Positions 1-7,294 of a stretch of DNA of 9,800 bases are shown one piece after another. How positions within the stretch are numbered: the first letter of the stretch is position 1; each line of letters opens with the position of its first letter. The position numbers and the translations under genes are program-made. The DNA lies in assembly GCA_016793185.1 (NCBI GenBank), contig JAEUIK010000390.1, positions 1-9,800 on the forward strand. The letters run 5' to 3'. The notes under the pieces were generated by a model. That model did no database searches and was not told where the DNA came from. It saw nothing but the letters and a program-made list of their open reading frames with translations. Source of the stretch: Planctomycetaceae bacterium. Lineage in GTDB: Bacteria; Planctomycetota; Planctomycetia; Pirellulales; JAEUIK01.

Positions 1-704
1 AGAACGTCCAACTGTCCGATCTCGGCCGTGCCAAGCGGATCGTGATCGACAAGGACAACACCACGATCATCGAAGGCGCCGGCAAGAGCAACGACATCAA
101 GGCTCGGATCGACCAGATCCGCCGCGAGATCGAAGCCTCGACCAGCGATTACGATCGCGAGAAGCTCGAAGAGCGGCTCGCCAAGCTCTCGGGCGGCGTG
201 GCCAAGGTCAACGTCGGCGCCGCGACCGAAAGCGAAATGAAGGAGAAGAAGGCTCGCGTCGAGGACGCGTTGCACGCCACGCGGGCGGCCGTTCAGGAAG
301 GCATTCTCCCTGGCGGCGGCGTCGCCTTGTTGCGAGCCACGGCCGGCCTCAAGCCCAAGGGTCTCGCGCATGACGAGGACGTCGGCTACAACATCGTGAT
401 CCGCGCCTGCCGGGCTCCACTGACGCAGATCGCCGCCAACGCCGGCAAGGACGGCGGCATCGTCTGCGAGCGCGTGCTCGAGAGCGAAGGCAACTTCGGC
501 TACAACGCCGCGATCGACAAGTACGAAGACCTGGTCAAGGCGGGCATCATCGACCCGACCAAGGTCACCCGCACGGCACTGCAAAATGCCGCCAGCGTGT
601 CGACCCTGCTGTTGACCAGCGACGCGCTGATCGCCGAGAAGCCGAAGGACGCCGGCAAGAAGGGTGGCCACGGCGGTCACGGCGGCGACTACGACATGTA
701 CTAA
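1..704 (+). CDS. groL: Chaperonin GroEL (60 kDa, Cpn60), C-terminal part; 5' end outside window
   Basis: This is the last ~233 codons of the ATP-dependent chaperonin that folds cytosolic proteins in a double heptameric ring with GroES. The codon frame begins at base 3 and reads NVQLSDLGRAKRIVIDKDNT, so the GTG at 42 is an internal Val and not a start. Visible landmarks are the end of the apical domain, the VEDALHATRAAVQEGI helix with the Asp equivalent to the catalytic D398 of E. coli, the nucleotide-binding GGGVALLRA loop, and the GYNAAIDKYEDLVKAGIIDP and KVTRTALQNAASV segments of the equatorial domain. The stop is TAA. The C-terminus ends GGHGGHGGDYDMY instead of the GGM repeats of E. coli. 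The gene converges on the - strand Tat-protein gene, and an intrinsic terminator lies 260 nt downstream. Planctomycetes often carry several groEL copies, and which paralogue this is cannot be told from the fragment. Confidence 0.97.
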   Translation, partial: NVQLSDLGRAKRIVIDKDNTTIIEGAGKSNDIKARIDQIRREIEASTSDYDREKLEERLAKLSGGVAKVNVGAATESEMKEKKARVEDALHATRAAVQEGILPGGGVALLRATAGLKPKGLAHDEDVGYNIVIRACRAPLTQIAANAGKDGGIVCERVLESEGNFGYNAAIDKYEDLVKAGIIDPTKVTRTALQNAASVSTLLLTSDALIAEKPKDAGKKGGHGGHGGDYDMY

Positions 705-963
705 TCCGCCCGAGCGAACCTTTGCCGAGGCGATTGCGTAGGTAAAGTTCGAAGTCGCGGAAACAATAATTGATCCGCTCCGGTTTCGTCCGTTGCGAAG
801 TGCGTTGATAGCCCTGTCGCTGGCCTCGATGAGGCTGGCCGCTCTCCACGTTCTCTGCTCCCCCTGGGAGAGGGTCGGGGTGAGCGAGAATACAGTGCGG
901 CACAACCCTCCAACGACGAGCCGAGTGCGGGCCGAACAAGGCCGATGACACAGGCCGAGATTC
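705..963 (+). other. groL 3' trailer, no gene seen
   Basis: These 259 bases lie between the groL stop and the terminator hairpin. I see no credible coding sequence. They include a small GCCTC-GAT-GAGGC hairpin (823-835) and a REP-like element (858-884). Readthrough from groL to the terminator would give the mRNA an unusually long 3' UTR. Confidence 0.5.
858..884. repeat. REP-like CTCCC..GGGAG..GGGGTGAG element
   Basis: A CTCCC-CCT-GGGAG hairpin (858-870) is followed by AGGGTCGGGGTGAG. On the other strand it reads CTCACCCCGACCCTCTCCC. From general knowledge this resembles a short extragenic motif found in many copies in GC-rich bacterial genomes. Only one copy is in the window, so repetitiveness is inferred. 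Confidence 0.5.
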
Positions 964-1005
964 GACCCGGTGAACCGCTGTTGGCGGCGCACCGGGTCTT
1001 TTTTT
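964..1005 (+). terminator. Rho-independent terminator downstream of groL
   Basis: A perfect 9-bp stem, GACCCGGTG (964-972) and CACCGGGTC (990-998), encloses a second 4-bp stem, CCGC (975-978) and GCGG (984-987), with a TGTTG loop. Seven T residues follow at 999-1005. The T-tract orientation fits + strand transcription, that is groL. There is no matching tract for the - strand. Confidence 0.9.
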
Positions 1006-1020
1006 GCGCACTCTCCGTGG

Positions 1021-1038
1021 GTCAGGGCTCGCCCTGAC
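1021..1038. repeat. GTCAGGGC palindrome, copy 1
   Basis: GTCAGGGC-TC-GCCCTGAC is a perfect 8-bp inverted repeat with a 2-nt centre. A related palindrome with the same GTCAGGG/CCCTGAC core sits between the ligase and dehydrogenase genes at 4771-4798. No T-tract follows, so it is not a classical terminator. Confidence 0.6.
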
Positions 1039-1076
1039 AAACTGACTTGGTATCTGGTGAAGTGCGGAGGCGTGAT

Positions 1077-1178
1077 CCGCAGATTGTGCAGATACTCGCA
1101 GACGAATTGCAGAGAGCGGAATAGAGCTTAGGTTCCGGTTGCAAATTCTTAATCTGCGCACATCTGCGAAATCTGTGG
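1077..1178. repeat. Inverted pair of CAGAT-rich repeat arms
   Basis: The left arm 1077-1102 and the right arm 1153-1178 are imperfect reverse complements, 20 of 26 positions by eye. Each is built from a near-decameric unit: CCGCAGATT.. on the left, and ATCTGCGCAC, ATCTGCGAA, ATCTGTGG on the right. The 50-bp spacer holds no gene. The motif resembles a dispersed extragenic repeat common in GC-rich environmental bacteria, which is general knowledge and not verified here. Confidence 0.55.
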
Positions 1179-1221
1179 TTAATTCCCCTGCATCAGGGCC
1201 AGCCCAAACCTTCCGATCTCG

Positions 1222-1248
1222 TCCTTCGTGTCCTTCGTGTCTTCGTGG
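1222..1248. repeat. Short tandem CCTTCGTGT units
   Basis: CCTTCGTGT occurs twice in tandem (1223-1240), followed by a diverged third unit CTTCGTGG (1241-1248). It ends 8 bp from the stop codon of the - strand Tat-protein gene, so on that strand it forms the beginning of its 3' UTR as GAAGGACACGAAGG-type sequence. No hairpin with a U-tract was found here, so the terminator of that gene is not evident. Confidence 0.6.
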
Positions 1249-1255
1249 TTGACCT

Positions 1256-2626
1256 TCACCCCGCCACCGCTCCGCCGTTCGGGTTGATGCCCATCGGCTC
1301 GGGCGTTTGCTCGGTGATGATCTTCCAGCTCTCCCCCATTTCGCGCATGGCGAGGAAGTCCTGGGGCTGGTAAGCGATCTTGAGCTGCGGCGTCTTCTGC
1401 ACCGTTCCCTTCTCAAAGCGTGATTGCATCTCGGCGTCGAGGATGCCGGTCACGAGCAGCGTCCGCTCGACCGGGTAGGGAGCCTTCTTCTCGCGAAAGT
1501 GCGTCTGGATGGCGTGCGAGAGGGCCTTGAACAGGTTGCGGTTCTGCCAGGGGCCGACGTAAAAGCTCGTGGCGAGTGGTTCGCTCTTGCCCTGCACCGT
1601 GCCGGCGAAGTTCCAGCGCGTGCTGCTGCTGCCCACGGTGAGGGCCGCGGCGCGGAAGCCGTCGTTGTACGAGAGCAGGATGCCATGCAGCGAGTTCTCG
1701 TCCCCCTTCAATTCCTTGACGAGTTGCTTGAGCGGCGGCAGCTTCGTACCGGGCTGTTCGCGGTCGTACTCGGCCTGCATGGCCGCCTCGGCTAACGGGA
1801 TCGACCAGCGTCCAGCGGCGGCGGCCTTCCACACGTCGGCTCCTTCCAGAAACTGCACTTCCGCGACGCCCGATTCGCCGCCGGACCGAAACTCGACCAG
1901 CGACTGCAGCACTTCGAGGCAATGGAAATCGTACGACTCGACGCCGCCGCCATGAATCGAAACAGCTTCAACGAACGGCGTCCCGACAGCAACCTCGAGC
2001 GGCGGCGTGCGCTGGGCCAGCGGCACCGAGCTGCCGGCCATCAGGGGGAAGCCCAACTCCCGGCTGGTGTCGTACATCTCCTTGGCCCAGTCCCAGCGAT
2101 AGGAGAGATGCTTGTCGCTAAAGACCGGGGCCGTGCGACCCGAGCGACGGAACACTTTGACGATCTCGTCGAAGAACCGCTTGCGCGGATACTCGTGCTG
2201 TCCCTTCTCGTTGTGCGGATAGTTGCCGTGCTCGCCGATCGACAGCACGGCGTCGACCGCCAGTTCCTTGCCGCCGCGACACAACGCCTCGTCGATCGTG
2301 CCGTAAATCGGAATCTGGTACTCGTTCGACACCCCGCGTCCCATCTCGCCGGCGGGAAACTGGTCGATATAGAGCGACACGACGTCCGCGCCCGGGTCGG
2401 TGAGCTGACCGTTGAAGAGGTAGGGCTTGAGAAAATTCTCCAGGATCACGTGCGCGTGGCTGCGGTAGGTGAACTCGGTGACAACCGCCGCGACCTTGGG
2501 ACGCGCGGCCGGCGCGGCCCAGAGCGGGCTGACGCCGGATGCAAGCCAGGTGGCGCCGATGCCGGCAATGGCCGACTGGGCCAGAAAATCGCGCCGGGAA
2601 AGATGGTCGGCTGTCGTACGAGTCAT
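1256..2626 (-). CDS. Tat-exported protein of unknown function (Gfo/Idh/MocA-like fold suspected)
   Basis: The product has 456 aa. The N-terminus shows a twin-arginine signal: SRRDFLA at residues 10-16, a hydrophobic stretch to about 35, and a likely cleavage near LWAAPA (35-40). It should therefore be exported folded across the inner membrane. The mature part opens with PKVAAVVTEFTYRSHAHV and continues with IPIYGTIDEAL, AVDAVLSIGEHGNYP and PVFSDKHLSYRWDWAKE, then GFPLMAGSSVPL. That order recalls the first domain of Gfo/Idh/MocA oxidoreductases, but I see no GxGxxG dinucleotide motif, so NAD(P) binding is doubtful and enzyme activity is not claimed. Conserved-looking His residues occur in HAH, GEHGNYPH and DKH. 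ATG 2626 is preferred because GAGGTG lies 5 nt upstream of it; the TTG three bases further up fits less well. The gene is convergent with groL and isolated by spacers on both sides. Confidence 0.85.
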   Translation of the reverse strand: MTRTTADHLSRRDFLAQSAIAGIGATWLASGVSPLWAAPAARPKVAAVVTEFTYRSHAHVILENFLKPYLFNGQLTDPGADVVSLYIDQFPAGEMGRGVSNEYQIPIYGTIDEALCRGGKELAVDAVLSIGEHGNYPHNEKGQHEYPRKRFFDEIVKVFRRSGRTAPVFSDKHLSYRWDWAKEMYDTSRELGFPLMAGSSVPLAQRTPPLEVAVGTPFVEAVSIHGGGVESYDFHCLEVLQSLVEFRSGGESGVAEVQFLEGADVWKAAAAGRWSIPLAEAAMQAEYDREQPGTKLPPLKQLVKELKGDENSLHGILLSYNDGFRAAALTVGSSSTRWNFAGTVQGKSEPLATSFYVGPWQNRNLFKALSHAIQTHFREKKAPYPVERTLLVTGILDAEMQSRFEKGTVQKTPQLKIAYQPQDFLAMREMGESWKIITEQTPEPMGINPNGGAVAG

Positions 2627-2634
2627 CAAGTCAC

Positions 2635-2640
2635 CTCTTC
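2635..2640 (-). promoter_or_regulatory. Shine-Dalgarno region of the Tat-protein gene
   Basis: On the - strand the sequence GAAGAGGTGACTTGATG places a purine-rich GAAGAG/GAGGTG core just upstream of ATG 2626. This decides between ATG 2626 and the in-frame TTG 2629. Confidence 0.6.
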
Positions 2641-2671
2641 TGTGGCTCGCCGTTTTGAGGCCGGCATTTCG

Positions 2672-2693
2672 GTAGTCGACATCAGCGACGTAG
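2672..2693. repeat. Palindromic repeat, copy A
   Basis: It begins GTAGTCGACATCAGCGACG, matches copy D (2849-2870) at 17 of 22 positions by eye, and keeps a short GTCG/CGAC stem. It lies in the presumed 5' UTR of the Tat-protein gene. Confidence 0.45.
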
Positions 2694-2708
2694 GTCTTCT
2701 GCTTAACT

Positions 2709-2731
2709 GTAGTCGGCCTCTGTGAGGCCGA
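2709..2731. repeat. Palindromic repeat, copy B
   Basis: GTAG is followed by a perfect 8-bp stem TCGGCCTC-TGT-GAGGCCGA (2713-2731). On the - strand it starts at or just after the expected transcription start of the Tat-protein gene, so it could form a 5'-terminal mRNA hairpin. Confidence 0.55.
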
Positions 2732-2736
2732 TCCCT

Positions 2737-2765
2737 CTTATAGTGCACCGCCGCGCGGATCTCCA
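2737..2765 (-). promoter_or_regulatory. Candidate sigma70-type promoter of the Tat-protein gene
   Basis: On the - strand, -35 TGGAGA (2765-2760, 4 of 6 consensus) is separated by exactly 17 bp from -10 TATAAG (2742-2737, 5 of 6). Transcription would start near 2730 and give a ~104-nt leader containing repeat copies A and B. Confidence 0.45.
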
Positions 2766-2801
2766 GTTTGGGTCCCGAGTGCTTCATCTTCCGGGCGAAG
2801 A

Positions 2802-2825
2802 CCGAGGCCACTGGCCTCGGCTACA
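2802..2825. repeat. Palindromic repeat, copy C
   Basis: A perfect 8-bp stem CCGAGGCC-ACT-GGCCTCGG (2802-2820) is followed by CTACA. The 17-mer CACTGGCCTCGGCTACA (2809-2825) matches copy E at 16 of 17 positions. Confidence 0.6.
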
Positions 2826-2847
2826 GGAGGCCTGCATGGGGATCTGC

Positions 2848-2872
2848 TGTAGCCGACGGCAGTGACGTCGGC
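2848..2872. repeat. Palindromic repeat, copy D
   Basis: TGTAGCCGACGGCAGTG then ACGTCGGC: stem GCCGACG (2852-2858) and CGTCGGC (2866-2872) with a 7-nt loop. The TGTAGCCGA head is the reverse complement of the TCGGCTACA tail of copies C and E. Confidence 0.6.
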
Positions 2873-2941
2873 AGCCCTCCGGGGGATGCGGCGCTCGGCC
2901 GATCGATCGGAACGAGAAATCGGCGGCGCGAAATCCAAGCC

Positions 2942-2958
2942 CACTCGCCTCGGCTACA
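2942..2958. repeat. Palindromic repeat, copy E (half-copy)
   Basis: CACTCGCCTCGGCTACA differs from part of copy C (2809-2825) at one base. The left arm of the palindrome is missing or degraded. It lies ~40 bp downstream of the ligase stop codon. Confidence 0.55.
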
Positions 2959-2999
2959 GAAGGCGGGGGATTGGGTACTCAGACCGACCTACCGGTGAC

Positions 3000-4730
3000 C
3001 TACAGATCCCACTGCTTGAGGTCGCGGAGTTTGGCCACTTCGGCGGCGGCCAGTTCCTTGAGCTTCACGTAATCGGTTTTGGCGCTGCGATTGAGCGGCA
3101 AGCCCGCCGGCTCGAGGATCACGTAATGCTGCGGCCGCATATAGCCAGCGATTCCACGGGCGTGCTGTTCGAGTAACTCCCGCGTCACGTTGCCGCCCGG
3201 CTTGCTTTCGACGTACAGGATGACGCCCTGGCTGAAATCATCGTGTGGTTGTCCCACCGGGCCGCAGCAGCTCACATGCTCGGTCAACAGGGCAAAGTGG
3301 TTCTCGATTTGCGCCGGATGGACCTGGTAGCCCTTGGGCTTGAGCACCAGCTTCGAGCGGCCGCTGAACATCAAGCCTTGCGGCGTCTTGTATCCCAGAT
3401 CGCCGGTGTAACAGACGCCATCGGTCGAAACGGTTTTGCGATAGGCCTCGTCATTGTTGACGTAGGCGATGAAGACTTGCGGACCGGTAAAGCAGATCTC
3501 GCCCGGCTCGCCGTCGGGAAGTTCCGCGCCGGCAGTGCCGTCGTCGTTCATCGGCTGGCGAATCGAGAGGGGGGTGACCGGCATATCGTAGCCGACGCCG
3601 ACCAGCAGATCGTCGACGGTGCCATCGAGGGGGCTATAGGTGACGAAGCCGGCCATCTCGGTCAGCCCCAGCCCTGTGCCGAATTTGGGGGCCATCGTGG
3701 CGAGTTGTTCGAGAAACTGCCGCGAGACCTGCTGGCCCCCGTAGAGCGCAAATCGCAACGACGAAAGGTCAAACTCTTTGTAGTTGGGGAGTCGCCATTC
3801 GAGGGCGAATAAAGCCGGAATCTGTCCAAAGCAGGTCACTTGGTACTTCTCGATCGCGCGGAGCGACCCCTCGGCGTCGAACATCGGCAGCACCACGGCC
3901 GTCCCGCCGGAAAAGAGCGTCGTCATCAACTGTTCAGCCTGGCAGCCCACGTGCGAGGGGGGGAGATTCACCAGCATCCGCGGACTGTCGAGCATGTCGA
4001 ATCCGCCGGCGAGGCACATGTTCTGGCAGGTGATGTTGCGGTGCGACAGCAAGGCGGGCTTGGGCAAGCCGGTCGATCCGGTTGTGTAGATCACCTGCGC
4101 GCCGTCGGTCGGCTCGACGCGCGCTGCAATGGACTGATATTGCCGCCAGAATGCCGAGTTCTCGTCGTCGATCTCGGCGCGGTGTGCGCCGGCACACTCG
4201 AGGAGCGCGCCGAGGGTCAGCGCCCCCTCGACTGCATGTTCGCCAGGTGAGCACTGAATGAAATGCTCGACATACGGGCAGTGCTGGCGGACGGCCTGGC
4301 CCAGTTCGCTGAAGTCGGCGACCGGCGTCTTCCCCAGATAGACATAACCCCGCGCCTGGATCAGCTCCAGCGAGCGAATCACCTCGGGCCCCTTGAGCCG
4401 CAGATCGAGCGGCGCGTGGATCACCCCAAGCTGAAAACAGGCATACTCGAGCAGGATGTGCTCGATGGTCAACGGCAGCGACGTCGCCAGAAAATCGCCG
4501 GGCTGAAATCCAAGCTCCAGCAGCGCCAACGCCAGGGCGGTCGTCTGTTCGAGCATCTCGCGATAGGAGAGCTCGCGCCCTGTCGGGGCGTCGATCAAGG
4601 CGATAGCGTCGGGCGTCTCGCGGGCCCACTTGTCGATTGCCCCGTGCACGAGGTGCCGGTCGGCGAAGTCCTGCTCGTAGTGTTCAAGCGTGTACTGGGC
4701 CACGCCGTTACGGTAGGTCACTGGAATCAT
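3000..4730 (-). CDS. Class I adenylate-forming acyl/aryl-CoA ligase (AMP-binding family)
   Basis: The product has 576 aa, a usual length for cytosolic acyl-CoA synthetases. Such enzymes adenylate a carboxylic acid with ATP and transfer it to CoA. The P-loop motif YTTGSTGLPKPALLSH is at about 215-230, the GTGLGLTEMAG motif at 351-361, YTGDLG with the ribose-contacting Asp (D443) at 441-446, and the hinge region FSGRSKLVLKPKGYQV at 455-470. The probable catalytic Lys is K551 in RSAKTDYVKL. The substrate (fatty, aryl or other acid) cannot be read from the sequence. ATG 4730 is chosen over GTG 4736; neither has a strong SD. It lies 81 bp downstream of the acyl-CoA dehydrogenase gene on the same strand, which would act on the CoA thioester it makes. 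No T-rich terminator is visible after the stop. Confidence 0.93.
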   Translation of the reverse strand: MIPVTYRNGVAQYTLEHYEQDFADRHLVHGAIDKWARETPDAIALIDAPTGRELSYREMLEQTTALALALLELGFQPGDFLATSLPLTIEHILLEYACFQLGVIHAPLDLRLKGPEVIRSLELIQARGYVYLGKTPVADFSELGQAVRQHCPYVEHFIQCSPGEHAVEGALTLGALLECAGAHRAEIDDENSAFWRQYQSIAARVEPTDGAQVIYTTGSTGLPKPALLSHRNITCQNMCLAGGFDMLDSPRMLVNLPPSHVGCQAEQLMTTLFSGGTAVVLPMFDAEGSLRAIEKYQVTCFGQIPALFALEWRLPNYKEFDLSSLRFALYGGQQVSRQFLEQLATMAPKFGTGLGLTEMAGFVTYSPLDGTVDDLLVGVGYDMPVTPLSIRQPMNDDGTAGAELPDGEPGEICFTGPQVFIAYVNNDEAYRKTVSTDGVCYTGDLGYKTPQGLMFSGRSKLVLKPKGYQVHPAQIENHFALLTEHVSCCGPVGQPHDDFSQGVILYVESKPGGNVTRELLEQHARGIAGYMRPQHYVILEPAGLPLNRSAKTDYVKLKELAAAEVAKLRDLKQWDL

Positions 4731-4770
4731 GAACACAGCTCTGTGGGCATTGGACTGGTAAATGTCAGGT

Positions 4771-4798
4771 TCGTCGGTCAGGGCACCCTGACGGACGA
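4771..4798. repeat. GTCAGGG palindrome, copy 2
   Basis: GTCAGGG-CA-CCCTGAC is a 7-bp stem (4777-4792) that extends, after one G-G mismatch, by five more pairs (CGTC-type arms, 4771-4798). It shares its core with 1021-1038 and sits between the dehydrogenase and ligase genes. Without a T-tract it is more likely a dispersed palindrome or an mRNA-stabilising or processing hairpin than a terminator. Confidence 0.6.
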
Positions 4799-4811
4799 CA
4801 AGTCACACATG

Positions 4812-6545
<1,734 letters not shown>

Positions 6546-6623
6546 GGGCAGGTCCTCGCGGTCGGGCGGACAATCGCGAAAGTTCACGGTCGTCCGCGGT
6601 GGCCACTGGCTGGTCGGAACGAT

Positions 6624-7289
6624 TTACTTGAGCTCGCGGAGTTTCGCCAACGCATCGCGGTGCCCCAACACGAGCATGAGCTGGTCGTCGTTCAGCCGCA
6701 AGTCGCCGCCGGGCATGATCGCCAGCTTGCTGGTCAGCGCGTCCTTGACCCCCAAGACCAGGATATCGTACCGCTTGCGCAGGTCGGCCTCGGCCAGCGT
6801 TTCGCCGGCAAACGACGAGGGAACGGCGATCTCGATCACGCTGTAGTCGGAGTCGACCGGGAGAAAATCGAGCACGTTCGGCCAGGTCTCGCGGTCCGCC
6901 AGGTCGTGCGCCATCTCGACTTCAGGGAAGATCACGCGATCGACTCCCAGCCGCTTGAGGATCTTGCCGTGCTCCGGCGTCACTCCTTTGACGACCACCC
7001 GCCGGGAACCCAATTCCTTGGCGTGCAGTGCCGCGAGCAACGACAGCTCGATGTTCTCGCCCAGGCTGATGAACACGCCATCGGCGCCTTGAACCAACAA
7101 CTGCTCGAGCGTCTCGCGGTCGGTCACGTCGGCGACGACCGCCTCGTAGAGCTTGTCCTTGAGCTCGTCCACGCGTTGTTCCGAGGCGTCGACACCGGTA
7201 ATCCGGCAGCCGTTGGCGGTCAGCCGCGTGGCCAACGCGCTGCCGAACGAGCCGAGTCCGAGGACGATGAAGCGCTTGATCGTGGCCAT
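6624..7289 (-). CDS. ktrA: Ktr/Trk potassium uptake regulatory subunit, single RCK protein
   Basis: The product has 221 aa and is the cytosolic subunit that forms a ring under the KtrB channel and controls it through bound nucleotide. An RCK_N Rossmann domain occupies about 1-135, with GLGSFG (11-16) as the dinucleotide loop and D34 at the end of the second strand. An RCK_C (TrkA-C) domain occupies about 140-221. The FPE at 121-123 corresponds by position to the HPE of Bacillus KtrA, whose Glu has been linked to cation activation (recalled, not verified). A single RCK unit of this size is Ktr-type, since E. coli TrkA has two tandem units and about twice the length. ATG 7289 lies 5 bp after the ktrB stop, and its AGG ribosome-binding core is inside the last codons and stop of ktrB, so translation is probably coupled. 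Confidence 0.95.
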   Translation of the reverse strand: MATIKRFIVLGLGSFGSALATRLTANGCRITGVDASEQRVDELKDKLYEAVVADVTDRETLEQLLVQGADGVFISLGENIELSLLAALHAKELGSRRVVVKGVTPEHGKILKRLGVDRVIFPEVEMAHDLADRETWPNVLDFLPVDSDYSVIEIAVPSSFAGETLAEADLRKRYDILVLGVKDALTSKLAIMPGGDLRLNDDQLMLVLGHRDALAKLRELK

Positions 7290-7294
7290 GCTGT

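Larger units (their letters stand above)
2627..2999. other. 373-bp spacer rich in palindromes
   Basis: This stretch holds no convincing gene. It contains the 5' UTR and candidate promoter of the Tat-protein gene plus at least five copies of a degenerate palindromic repeat. A 12-bp perfect palindrome, CCGATCGATCGG, sits at 2899-2910. Short open frames here cross the repeats and have no ribosome binding site or recognisable protein sequence. Confidence 0.7.

Noticed and set aside
565..1416. 283-codon open frame on the - strand
   Set aside because: It overlaps the groL end, the terminator, the repeats and the Tat-protein gene. The product is Arg/Ser-rich with no recognisable features.
1922..2725. 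267-codon open frame on the + strand
   Set aside because: It is antisense to the Tat-protein gene and extends into the palindrome-rich spacer. The translation shows no domain.
2672..2958. CRISPR array in the palindrome cluster
   Set aside because: The copies vary in sequence, spacing and orientation, with no constant repeat length or regular spacers and no cas gene nearby.
2768..2998. 76-codon + strand open frame and similar small frames in the 2627-2999 spacer
   Set aside because: They run through the palindromic repeats, have no ribosome binding site and no protein-like composition.
4771..4798. Terminator between dehydrogenase and ligase genes
   Set aside because: The hairpin is strong but has no T-tract on either strand, and it matches the repeat palindrome at 1021-1038.
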